From the NCBI RefSeq assembly GCF_052324685.1, contig NW_027506919.1:55314-119313 (forward strand): DNA of 64,000 nucleotides, in the 5' to 3' direction. The position numbers and the translations under genes were made by a program. How positions within the stretch are numbered: the first letter of the stretch is position 1; every line of letters starts with the position of its first letter. The notes under the pieces were generated by a model that made no database searches, had not been told where the DNA came from, and worked only from the letters and a program-made list of their open reading frames with translations. Positions 34,237 through 43,973 of the stretch are shown one piece after another. The DNA comes from Brachyhypopomus gauderio. Its lineage: Eukaryota > Chordata > Actinopteri > Gymnotiformes > Hypopomidae.

Positions 34237-34260
34237 CTAAGCTAAGCTGGACTTCTAGAC
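34225..34260. other. Strand-switch point of the tRNA array
   Basis: A minus-strand tRNA-Thr is cut inside its acceptor stem (GACCAGCTAAGCTGCGG). A few bases of CTAAGC repeat follow, and then the plus-strand tRNA-Arg sequence starts abruptly at TGGACTTCTAGACG (34,248). All genes to the left point left and all to the right point right. The join has short CTAAGCT microhomology, as in an inversion or fold-back repair event. Confidence 0.9.
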
Positions 34261-34310
34261 GCAGGTGTGTGGCCATTCAAAGGTTGTGGGTTCGAGTACC
34301 ACCAGAGTCG
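34248..34310 (+). pseudogene. 5'-truncated tRNA-Arg at the array centre
   Basis: Begins in the anticodon stem (TGGACTTCTAGACG) and runs to the 3' end. It lacks the acceptor 5' strand, the D arm and the A box. It also carries the C61A change (GAGTACCACC) and an interrupted T run (TTCTTTCTTT). Confidence 0.9.
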
Positions 34311-34383
34311 TTCTTTCTTTGAAAACAACAAAATTCATCGCTCCTCACTAATGACACCAATCCACAGTAAAAAGCCATGGCGT

Positions 34384-34457
34384 GGCGCCGTGGCTTAGCT
34401 GGTCATAGCGCCTGTCTAGTAAACAGGAAGTCCTGGGTTCAAATCCCAGCGGTGCCT
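34384..34457 (+). tRNA. tRNA-Thr (AGT), consensus copy
   Basis: Representative of the Thr genes. It is 74 nt with no intron. The acceptor starts GGCGCCG and ends CGGTGCC plus discriminator T. The A box is TGGCTTAGCTGG and the anticodon stem-loop CTGTCTAGTAAACAG gives anticodon AGT (A34 is normally changed to inosine, reading ACU/ACC/ACA). The T arm is CTGGG-TTCAAAT-CCCAG. It is nearly identical to human tRNA-Thr-AGT. Only TTTC follows the gene; the first run of four or more T comes after the next tRNA-Arg. Confidence 0.97.
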
Positions 34458-34471
34458 TTCTATTATGTAAG

Positions 34472-34516
34472 CAGTTGTTAGGTCATGACATTCAGCCTCA
34501 TGCTGAAGAGCAACTG
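34472..34516 (+). other. Nested hairpin in the Thr-Arg intercistronic spacer
   Basis: Within the 80-base spacer, CAGTTG (34,472-34,477) can pair with CAACTG (34,511-34,516), and TTCAGC (34,491-34,496) with GCTGAA (34,502-34,507) around a CTCAT loop. The 8-bp palindrome GTCATGAC lies in the internal loop. In the second common spacer type the inner arm is TTTAGC with loop CTCCT, which keeps pairing as a G-U wobble. The motif recurs in almost every unit of both arms. Confidence 0.7.
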
Positions 34517-34537
34517 TCAAAACTTTAACACATACTG

Positions 34538-34627
34538 GGCTCTGTGGCGCAATGGATAGCGCATTGGACTTCTAGACGCAGGTGTGTGGCCATTCAAAGG
34601 TTGTGGGTTCGAGTCCCACCAGAGTCG
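34538..34627 (+). tRNA. tRNA-Arg (TCT), consensus copy with 17-nt intron
   Basis: Representative of the Arg genes: 90 nt including an intron at 34,575-34,591 (GACGCAGGTGTGTGGCC) after position 37, the canonical place for nuclear tRNA introns and also for vertebrate tRNA-Arg-TCT. The mature 73 nt have acceptor GGCTCTG/CAGAGTC, D stem GCGC/GCGC, anticodon loop CTTCTAA (reads AGA/AGG), and T arm GTGGG-TTCGAGT-CCCAC. It needs tRNA splicing endonuclease (TSEN) and ligase. A TTTTTT run follows at once. Confidence 0.97.
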
Positions 34628-34633
34628 TTTTTT
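34628..34633 (+). terminator. Pol III terminator after tRNA-Arg (T6)
   Basis: Six T directly after the discriminator base; this is the standard arrangement in most units of both arms. In units whose Arg starts at 34,855, 36,602, 39,481 and 41,228 the run is broken to TTCTTTCTTT. Confidence 0.85.
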
Positions 34634-36918
34634 CTTTGAAAACAACAAAATTCATCGCTCCTCACTAATGACACCAATCCACAGTAAAAAGCCATGGCGT
34701 GGCGCCGTGGCTTAGCTGGTCATAGCGCCTGTCTAGTAAACAGGAAGTCCTGGGTTCAAATCCCAGCGGTGCCTTTCCATTATGTAAGCAGTTGTTAGGT
34801 CATGACATTCAGCCTCATGCTGAAGAGCAACTGTCAAAACTTTAACACATACTGGGCTCTGTGGCGCAATGGATAGCGCATTGGACTTCTAGACGCAGGT
34901 GTGTGGCCATTCAAAGGTTGTGGGTTCGAGTACCACCAGAGTCGTTCTTTCTTTGAAAACAACAAAATTCATCGCTCCTCACTAATGACACCAATCCACA
35001 GTAAAAAGCCATGGCGTGGCGCCGTGGCTTAGCTGGTCATAGCGCCTGTCTAGTAAACAGGAAGTCCTGGGTTCAAATCCCAGCGGTGCCTTTCTATTAT
35101 GTAAGCAGTTGTTAGGTCATGACATTCAGCCTCATGCTGAAGAGCAACTGTCAAAACTTTAACACATACTGGGCTCTGTGACGCAATGGATAGCGCATTG
35201 GACTTCTAGACGCAGGTGTGTGGCCATTCAAAGGTTGTGGGTTCGAGTCCCCCCAGAGTCGTTTTTTCTTTGAAAACAACAAAATTCATCGCTCCTCACT
35301 AATGACACCAATCCACAGTAAAAAGCCATGTCATGGCGCCGTGGCTTAGCTGGTCATAGTGCCTGTCTAGTAAACAGGAAGTCCTGGGTTCAAATCCCAG
35401 CGGTGCCTTTCTATTATGTAAGCAGTTGTTAGGTCATGACATTCAGCCTCATGCTGAAGAGCAACTGTCAAAACTTTAACACATACTGGGCTCTGTGGCG
35501 CAATGGATAGCGCATTGGACTTCTAGACGCAGGTGTGTGGCCATTCAAAGGTTGTGGGTTCGAGTCCCACCAGAGTCGTTTTTTCTTTGAAAACAACAAA
35601 ATTCATCGCTCCTCACTAATGACACCAATCCACAGTAAAAAGCCATGGCGTGGCGCCGTGGCTTAGCTGGTCATAGCGCCTGTCTAGTAAACAGGAAGTG
35701 CTGGGTTCAAATCCCAGCGGTTCCTTTCTATTATGTAAGCAGTTGTTAGGTCATGACATTCAGCCTCATGCTGAAGAGCAACTGTCAAAACTTTAACACA
35801 AACTGGGCTTTGTGGCGCAATGGATAGCGCATTGGACTTCTAGACGCAGGTGTGTGGCCATTCAAAGGTTGTGGGTTCGAGTCCCACCTGAGTCATTTTT
35901 TCTTTGAAAACAACAAAATTCATCGCTCCTCACTAATGACACCAATCCACAGTAAAAAGCCATGGCGTGGCGCCGTGGCTTAGCTGGTCATAGCGCCTGT
36001 CTAGTAAACAGGAAGTGCTGGGTTCAAATCCCAGCGGTTCCTTTCTATTATGTAAGCAGTTGATAGGTCATGACATTCAGCCTCATGCTGAAGAGCAACT
36101 GTCAAAACTTTAACACAAACTGGGCTTTGTGGCGCAATGGATAGCGCATTGGACTTCTAGACGCAGGTGTGTGGCCATTCAAAGGTTGTGGGTTCGAGTC
36201 CCACCCGAGTCATTTTTTCTTTGAAAACAACAAAATTCATCGCTCCTCACTAATGACACCAATGCACAGTAAAAAGCCATGGCGCGGCACCGTGGCTTAG
36301 CTGGTCATAGCGCCTGTCTAGTAAACAGGAAGTCCTGGGTTCAAATCCCAGCGGTGCCTTTCCTTTATGTAAGCAGTTGTTAGGTCATGACATTTAGCCT
36401 CCTGCTGAAGAGCAACTGTCAAAACTTTAAGACATACTGGGCTCTGTGGCGCCGTGGCTTAGCTGGTCATAGCGCCTGTCTAGTAAACAGGAAGTCCTGG
36501 GTTCAAATCCCAGCGGTGCCTTTCCATTATGTAAGCAGTTGTTAGGTCATGACATTCAGCCTCATGCTGAAGAGCAACTGTCAAAACTTTAACACATACT
36601 GGGCTCTGTGGCGCAATGGATAGCGCATTGGACTTCTAGACGCAGGTGTGTGGCCATTCAAAGGTTGTGGGTTCGAGTACCACCAGAGTCGTTCTTTCTT
36701 TGAAAACAACAAAATTCATCGCTCCTCACTAATGACACCAATCCACAGTAAAAAGCCATGGCGTGGCGCCGTGGCTTAGCTGGTCATAGCGCCTGTCTAG
36801 TAAACAGGAAGTCCTGGGTTCAAATCCCAGCGGTGCCTTTCTATTATGTAAGCAGTTGTTAGGTCATGACATTCAGCCTCATGCTGAAGAGCAACTGTCA
36901 AAACTTTAACACATACTG

Positions 36919-37003
36919 GGCTCTGTGGCGCAATGGATAGCGCATTAGACTTCTAGACGCAGGTGTGTGGCCATTCAAAGGTTGTGGGTTCGAGTCCCAT
37001 GGC
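36919..37003 (+). pseudogene. tRNA-Arg lacking its 3' end (76-bp deletion allele)
   Basis: The gene is intact through TTCGAGTCCCA and then jumps to TGGCGCGG, the sequence before the next tRNA-Thr. The T-stem 3' end, acceptor 3' strand, discriminator and T run are all missing. The join has CCA microhomology. The same allele follows the Thr genes at 37,957, 41,391, 42,452, 46,510, 48,019, 50,162, 53,573, 56,981, 60,392 and 61,458, and occurs once in the left arm at 33,055. Confidence 0.93.
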
Positions 37004-37322
37004 GCGGCGCCGTGGCTTAGCTGGTCATAGCGCCTGTCTAGTAAACAGGAAGTCCTGGGTTCAAATCCCAGCGGTGCCTTTCTATTATGTAAGCAGTTGT
37101 TAGGTCATGACATTTAGCCTCCTGCTGAAGAGCAACTGTCAAAACTTTAACACATACTGGGCTCTGTGGCGCAATGGATAGCGCATTAGACTTCTAGACG
37201 CAGGTGTGTGGCCATTCAAAGGTTGTGGGTTCGAGTCCCACCAGAGTCGTTTTTTCTTTGAAAACAACAAAATTCATCGCTCCTCACTAATGACACCAAT
37301 CCACAGTAAAAAGCCATGGCGT

Positions 37323-39009
37323 GGCGCCGTGGCTTAGCTGGTCATAGCGCCTGTCTAGTAAACAGGAAGTGCTGGGTTCAAATCCCAGCGGTTCCTTTCT
37401 ATTATGTAAGCAGTTGTTAGGTCATGACATTCAGCCTCATGCTGAAGAGCAACTGTCAAAACTTTAACACAAACTGGGCTTTGTGGCGCAATGGATAGCG
37501 CATTGGACTTCTAGACGCAGGTGTGTGGCCATTCAAAGGTTGTGGGTTCGAGTCCCACCCGAGTCATTTTTTCTTTGAAAACAACAAAATTCATCGCTCC
37601 TCACTAATGACACCAATGCACAGTAAAAAGCCATGGCGCGGCGCCGTGGCTTAGCTGGTCATAGCGCCTGTCTAGTAAACAGGAAGTCCTGGGTTCAAAT
37701 CCCAGCGGTGCCTTTCCTTTATGTAAGCACTTGTTAGGTCATGACATTTAGCCTCCTGCTGAAGAGCAACTGTCAAAACTTTAAGACATACTGGGCTCTG
37801 TGGCGCAATGGATAGCGCATTGGACTTCTAGACGCCGGTGTGTGGCCATTCAAAGGTTGTGGGTTTGAGTCCCACCAGAGTCATTTTTTCCTTGAAAACA
37901 ACAAAATTCATCGCTCCTCACTAATGACACCAATGCACAGTAAAAAGCCATGGCGTGGCGCCGTGGCTTAGCTGGTCATAGTGCCTGTCTAGTAAACAGG
38001 AAGTCCTGGGTTCAAATCCCAGCGGTGCCTTTCTATTATATAAGCACTTGTTAGGTCATGACATTCAGCCTCATGCTGAAGAGCAACTGTCAAAACTTTA
38101 ACACATACTGGGCTCTGTGGCGCAATGGATAGCGCATTGGACTTCTAGACGCAGGTGTGTGGCCATTCAAAGGTTGTGGGTTCGAGTCCCATGGCGCGGC
38201 GCCATGGCTTAGCTGGTCATAGCGCCTGCCTAGTAAACAGGAAGTCCTGGGTTCAAATCCCAGCGGTGCCTTTCTATTATGTAAGCAGTTGTTAGGTCAT
38301 GACATTCAGCCTCATGCTGAAGAGCAACTGTCAAAACTTTAACACATACTGGGCTCTGTAGCGCAATGGATAGCGCATTGGACTTCTAGACGCAGGTGTG
38401 TGGCCATTCAAAGGTTGTGGGTTCGAGTCCCACCAGAGTCATTTTTTCCTTGAAAACAACAAAATTCATCGCTCCTCACTAATGACACCAATCCACAGTA
38501 AAAAGCCATGGCGCGGCGCCGTGGCTTAGCTGGTCATAGCGCCTGTCTAGTAAACAGGAAGTCCTGGGTTCAAATCCCAGCGGTGCCTTTCCTTTATGTA
38601 AGCAGTTGTTAGGTCATGACATTTAGCCTCCTGCTGAAGAGCAACTGTCAAAACTTTAACACGTACTGGGCTCTGTGGCGCAATGGATAGCGCATTGGAC
38701 TTCTAGACGCAGGTGTGTGGACATTCAAAGGTTGTGGGTTCGAGTCCCACCAGAGTCGTTTTTCTTTGAAAACAACAAAATTCATCGCTCCTCACTAATG
38801 ACACCAATCCACAGTAAAAAGCCATGGCGTGGCGCCGTGGCTTAGCTGGTCATAGCGCCTGTCTAGTAAACAGGAAGTCCTGGGTTCAAATCCCAGCGGT
38901 GCCTTTCCATTATGTAAGCAGTTGTTAGGTCATGACATTCAGCCTCATGCTGAAGAGCAACTGTCAAAACTTTAACACATACTGGGCTCTGTGGCGCAAT
39001 GGATAGCGT
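37323..39009 (+). tRNA. tRNA block R2: 6 Thr-Arg units
   Basis: tRNA-Thr starts at 37,323; 37,640; 37,957; 38,198; 38,515; 38,831. The Arg after 37,957 has the 76-bp deletion. The Arg after 38,831 is cut after about 24 bases (ATGGATAGCG) and fused to the next Thr at 39,010. Thr 38,198 starts GGCGCCATGG (altered acceptor pairing). Confidence 0.95.
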
Positions 39010-41948
39010 GGCGCCGTGGCTTAGCTGGTCATAGCGCCTGTCTAGTAAACAGGAAGTCCTGGGTTCAAATCCCAGCAGTGCCTTTCTATTATGTAAGCAG
39101 TTGTTAGGTCATGACATTCAGCCTCATGCTGAAGAGCAACTGTCAAAACTTTAACACATACTGGGCTCTGTGGCGCAATGGATAGCGCATTGGACTTCTA
39201 GACGCAGGTGTGTGGCCATTCAAAGGTTGTGGGTTCGAGTCCCACCAGAGTCGTTTTTTCTTTGAAAACAACAAAATTCATCGCTCCTCACTAATGACAC
39301 CAATCCACAGTAAAAAGCCATGGCGTGGCGCCGTGGCTTAGCTGGTCATAGCGCCTGTCTAGTAAACAGGAAGTCCTGGGTTCAAATCCCAGCGGTGCCT
39401 TTCCATTATGTAAGCAGTTGTTAGGTCATGACATTCAGCCTCATGCTGAAGAGCAACTGTCAAAACTTTAACACATACTGGGCTCTGTGGCGCAATGGAT
39501 AGCGCATTGGACTTCTAGACGCAGGTGTGTGGCCATTCAAAGGTTGTGGGTTCGAGTACCACCAGAGTCGTTCTTTCTTTGAAAACAACAAAATTCATTG
39601 CTCCTCACTAATGACACCAATCCACAGTAAAAAGCCATGGCGTGGCGCCGTGGCTTAGCTGGTCATAGCGCCTGTCTAGTAAACAGGAAGTCCTGGGTTC
39701 AAATCCCAGCGGTGCCTTTCTATTATGTAAGCAGTTGTTAGGTCATGACATTCAGCCTCATGCTGAAGAGCAACTGTCAAAACTTTAACACATACTGGGT
39801 TCTGTGACGCAATGGATAGCGCATTGGACTTCTAGACGCAGGTGTGTGGCCATTCAAAGGTTGTGGGTTCGAGTCCCCCCAGAGTCGTTTTTTCTTTGAA
39901 AACAACAAAATTCATCGCTCCTCACTAATGACACCAATCCACAGTAAAAAGCCATGTCATGGCGCCGTGGCTTAGCTGGTCATAGTGCCTGTCTAGTAAA
40001 CAGGAAGTCCTGGGTTCAAATCCCAGCGGTGCCTTTCTATTATGTAAGCAGTTGTTAGGTCATGACATTCAGCCTCATGCTGAAGAGCAACTGTCAAAAC
40101 TTTAACACATACTGGGCTCTGTGGCGCAATGGATAGCGCATTGGACTTCTAGACGCAGGTGTGTGGCCATTCAAAGGTTGTGGGTTCGAGTCCCACCAGA
40201 GTCGTTTTTTCTTTGAAAACAACAAAATTCATCGCTCCTCACTAATGACACCAATCCACAGTAAAAAGCCATGGCGTGGCGCCGTGGCTTAGCTGGTCAT
40301 AGCGCCTGTCTAGTAAACAGGAAGTGCTGGGTTCAAATCCCAGCGGTTCCTTTCTATTATGTAAGCAGTTGTTAGGTCATGACATTCAGCCTCATGCTGA
40401 AGAGCAACTGTCAAAACTTTAACACAAACTGGGCTTTGTGGCGCAATGGATAGCGCATTGGACTTCTAGACGCAGGTGTGTGGCCATTCAAAGGTTGTGG
40501 GTTCGAGTCCCACCTGAGTCATTTTTTCTTTGAAAACAACAAAATTCATCGCTCCTCACTAATGACACCAATCCACAGTAAAAAGCCATGGCGTGGCGCC
40601 GTGGCTTAGCTGGTCATAGCGCCTGTCTAGTAAACAGGAAGTGCTGGGTTCAAATCCCAGCGGTTCCTTTCTATTATGTAAGCAGTTGTTAGGTCATGAC
40701 ATTCAGCCTCATGCTGAAGAGCAACTGTCAAAACTTTAACACAAACTGGGCTTTGTGGCGCAATGGATAGCGCATTGGACTTCTAGACGCAGGTGTGTGG
40801 CCATTCAAAGGTTGTGGGTTCGAGTCCCACCCGAGTCATTTTTTCTTTGAAAACAACAAAATTCATCGCTCCTCACTAATGACACCAATGCACAGTAAAA
40901 AGCCATGGCGCGGCACCGTGGCTTAGCTGGTCATAGCGCCTGTCTAGTAAACAGGAAGTCCTGGGTTCAAATCCCAGCGGTGCCTTTCCTTTATGTAAGC
41001 AGTTGTTAGGTCATGACATTTAGCCTCCTGCTGAAGAGCAACTGTCAAAACTTTAAGACATACTGGGCTCTGTGGCGCCGTGGCTTAGCTGGTCATAGCG
41101 CCTGTCTAGTAAACAGGAAGTCCTGGGTTCAAATCCCAGCGGTGCCTTTCCATTATGTAAGCAGTTGTTAGGTCATGACATTCAGCCTCATGCTGAAGAG
41201 CAACTGTCAAAACTTTAACACATACTGGGCTCTGTGGCGCAATGGATAGCGCATTGGACTTCTAGACGCAGGTGTGTGGCCATTCAAAGGTTGTGGGTTC
41301 GAGTACCACCAGAGTCGTTCTTTCTTTGAAAACAACAAAATTCATCGCTCCTCACTAATGACACCAATCCACAGTAAAAAGCCATGGCGTGGCGCCGTGG
41401 CTTAGCTGGTCATAGCGCCTGTCTAGTAAACAGGAAGTCCTGGGTTCAAATCCCAGCGGTGCCTTTCTATTATGTAAGCAGTTGTTAGGTCATGACATTC
41501 AGCCTCATGCTGAAGAGCAACTGTCAAAACTTTAACACATACTGGGCTCTGTGGCGCAATGGATAGCGCATTAGACTTCTAGACGCAGGTGTGTGGCCAT
41601 TCAAAGGTTGTGGGTTCGAGTCCCATGGCGCGGCGCCGTGGCTTAGCTGGTCATAGCGCCTGTCTAGTAAACAGGAAGTCCTGGGTTCAAATCCCAGCGG
41701 TGCCTTTCTATTATGTAAGCAGTTGTTAGGTCATGACATTTAGCCTCCTGCTGAAGAGCAACTGTCAAAACTTTAACACATACTGGGCTCTGTGGCGCAA
41801 TGGATAGCGCATTAGACTTCTAGACGCAGGTGTGTGGCCATTCAAAGGTTGTGGGTTCGAGTCCCACCAGAGTCGTTTTTTCTTTGAAAACAACAAAATT
41901 CATCGCTCCTCACTAATGACACCAATCCACAGTAAAAAGCCATGGCGT
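39010..41948 (+). tRNA. tRNA block R3: 10 units, duplicate of R1
   Basis: tRNA-Thr starts at 39,010; 39,327; 39,644; 39,961; 40,278; 40,595; 40,912; 41,074; 41,391; 41,632. Each equals its R1 partner plus 4,626, including the fused Arg-Thr (41,057 region), the C61A copies, the G10A copy and the 76-bp deletion copy. Confidence 0.95.
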
Positions 41949-43973
41949 GGCGCCGTGGCTTAGCTGGTCATAGCGCCTGTCTAGTAAACAGGAAGTCCTG
42001 GGTTCAAATCCCAGCGGTGCCTTTCTATTATGTAAGCAGTTGTTAGGTCATGACATTCAGCCTCATGCTGAAGAGCAACTGTCAAAACTTTAACACATAC
42101 TGGGCTCTGTGGCGCAATGGATAGCGCATTGGACTTCTAGACGCAGGTGTGTGGCCATTCAAAGGTTGTGGGTTCGAGTCCCACCAGAGTCGTTTTTTCT
42201 TTGAAAACAACAAAATTCATCGCTCCTCACTAATGACACCAATGCACAGTAAAAAGCCATGGCGCGGCGCTGTGGCTTAGCTGGTCATTGCGCTGTGGCG
42301 CAATGGATAGCGCATTGGACTTCTAGACGCAGGTGTGTGGCCATTCAAAGGTTGTGGGTTCGAGTCCCACCAGAGTCATTTTTTCCTTGAAAACAACAAA
42401 ATTCATCGCTCCTCACTAATGACACCAATGCACAGTAAAAAGCCATGGCGTGGCGCCGTGGCTTAGCTGGTCATAGCGCCTGGTCATAGCGCCTGTCTAG
42501 TAAACAGGAAGTCCTGGGTTCAAATCCCAGCGGTGCCTTTCTATTATGTAAGCAGTTGTTAGGTCATGACATTCAGCCTCATGCTGAAGAGCAACTGTCA
42601 AAACTTTAACACATACTGGGCTCTGTGGCGCAATGGATAGCGCATTAGACTTCTAGACGCAGGTGTGTGGCCATTCAAAGGTTGTGGGTTCGAGTCCCAT
42701 GGCGCGGCGCCGTGGCTTAGCTGGTCATAGCGCCTGTCTAGTAAACAGGAAGTCCTGGGTTCAAATCCCAGCGGTGCCTTTCTATTATGTAAGCAGTTGT
42801 TAGGTCATGACATTTAGCCTCCTGCTGAAGAGCAACTGTCAAAACTTTAACACATACTGGGCTCTGTGGCGCAATGGATAGCGCATTAGACTTCTAGACG
42901 CAGGTGTGTGGCCATTCAAAGGTTGTGGGTTCGAGTCCCACCAGAGTCGTTTTTTCTTTGAAAACAACAAAATTCATCGCTCCTCACTAATGACACCAAT
43001 CCACAGTAAAAAGCCATGGCGTGGCGCCGTGGCTTAGCTGGTCATAGCGCCTGTCTAGTAAACAGGAAGTGCTGGGTTCAAATCCCAGCGGTTCCTTTCT
43101 ATTATGTAAGCAGTTGTTAGGTCATGACATTCAGCCTCATGCTGAAGAGCAACTGTCAAAACTTTAACACAAACTGGGCTTTGTGGCGCAATGGATAGCG
43201 CATTGGACTTCTAGACGCAGGTGTGTGGCCATTCAAAGGTTGTGGGTTCGAGTCCCACCCGAGTCATTTTTTCTTTGAAAACAACAAAATTCATCGCTCC
43301 TCACTAATGACACCAATGCACAGTAAAAAGCCATGGCGCGGCGCCGTGGCTTAGCTGGTCATAGCGCCTGTCTAGTAAACAGGAAGTCCTGGGTTCAAAT
43401 CCCAGCGGTGCCTTTCCTTTATGTAAGCACTTGTTAGGTCATGACATTTAGCCTCCTGCTGAAGAGCAACTGTCAAAACTTTAAGACATACTGGGCTCTG
43501 TGGCGCAATGGATAGCGCATTGGACTTCTAGACGCCGGTGTGTGGCCATTCAAAGGTTGTGGGTTTGAGTCCCACCAGAGTCATTTTTTCCTTGAAAACA
43601 ACAAAATTCATCGCTCCTCACTAATGACACCAATGCACAGTAAAAAGCCATGGCGTGGCGCCGTGGCTTAGCTGGTCATAGTGCCTGTCTAGTAAACAGG
43701 AAGTCCTGGGTTCAAATCCCAGCGGTGCCTTTCTATTATATAAGCACTTGTTAGGTCATGACATTCAGCCTCATGCTGAAGAGCAACTGTCAAAACTTTA
43801 ACACATACTGGGCTCTGTGGCGCAATGGATAGCGCATTGGACTTCTAGACGCAGGTGTGTGGCCATTCAAAGGTTGTGGGTTCGAGTCCCACCAGAGTCA
43901 TTTTTTCTTTGAAAACAACAAAATTCATCGCTCCTCACTAATGACACCAATCCACAGTAAAAAGCCATGGTGC
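41949..43973 (+). tRNA. tRNA block R4: 7 units with two rearranged copies
   Basis: tRNA-Thr starts at 41,949; 42,266 (first ~27 bases only, then fused into a tRNA-Arg lacking its first bases, ending 42,378); 42,452 (with a 13-bp internal duplication of TGGTCATAGCGCC in the D-arm region, 87 nt); 42,706; 43,023; 43,340; 43,657. From about 42,480 the block repeats 36,780-38,190 at offset 5,700. The Arg after 42,452 has the 76-bp deletion. Confidence 0.95.

Larger units (their letters stand above)
34384..37322 (+). tRNA. tRNA block R1: 10 Thr-Arg units
   Basis: tRNA-Thr starts at 34,384; 34,701; 35,018; 35,335; 35,652; 35,969; 36,286; 36,448; 36,765; 37,006, with Arg 154 bases after each, except: the Arg of 36,286 is reduced to its first 8 bases and fused to the next Thr (GGCTCTGTGGCGCCG); the Arg of 36,765 is cut at the T stem (76-bp deletion). 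Arg 35,172 has G10A and a weakened acceptor/T-stem end (CCCCCC). Arg 35,806 and 36,123 have GGCTTTG with CTGAG/CCGAG, giving an acceptor mismatch. Arg 34,855 and 36,602 carry C61A. Confidence 0.95.

Noticed and set aside
34225-34260. Strand switch as a simple hairpin-adapter or fold-back sequencing artefact
   Set aside because: A fold-back read would give two nearly identical arms, but the flanking units differ in diagnostic variants (C61A, T run, discriminator base). A misjoin of two real contigs is still possible.
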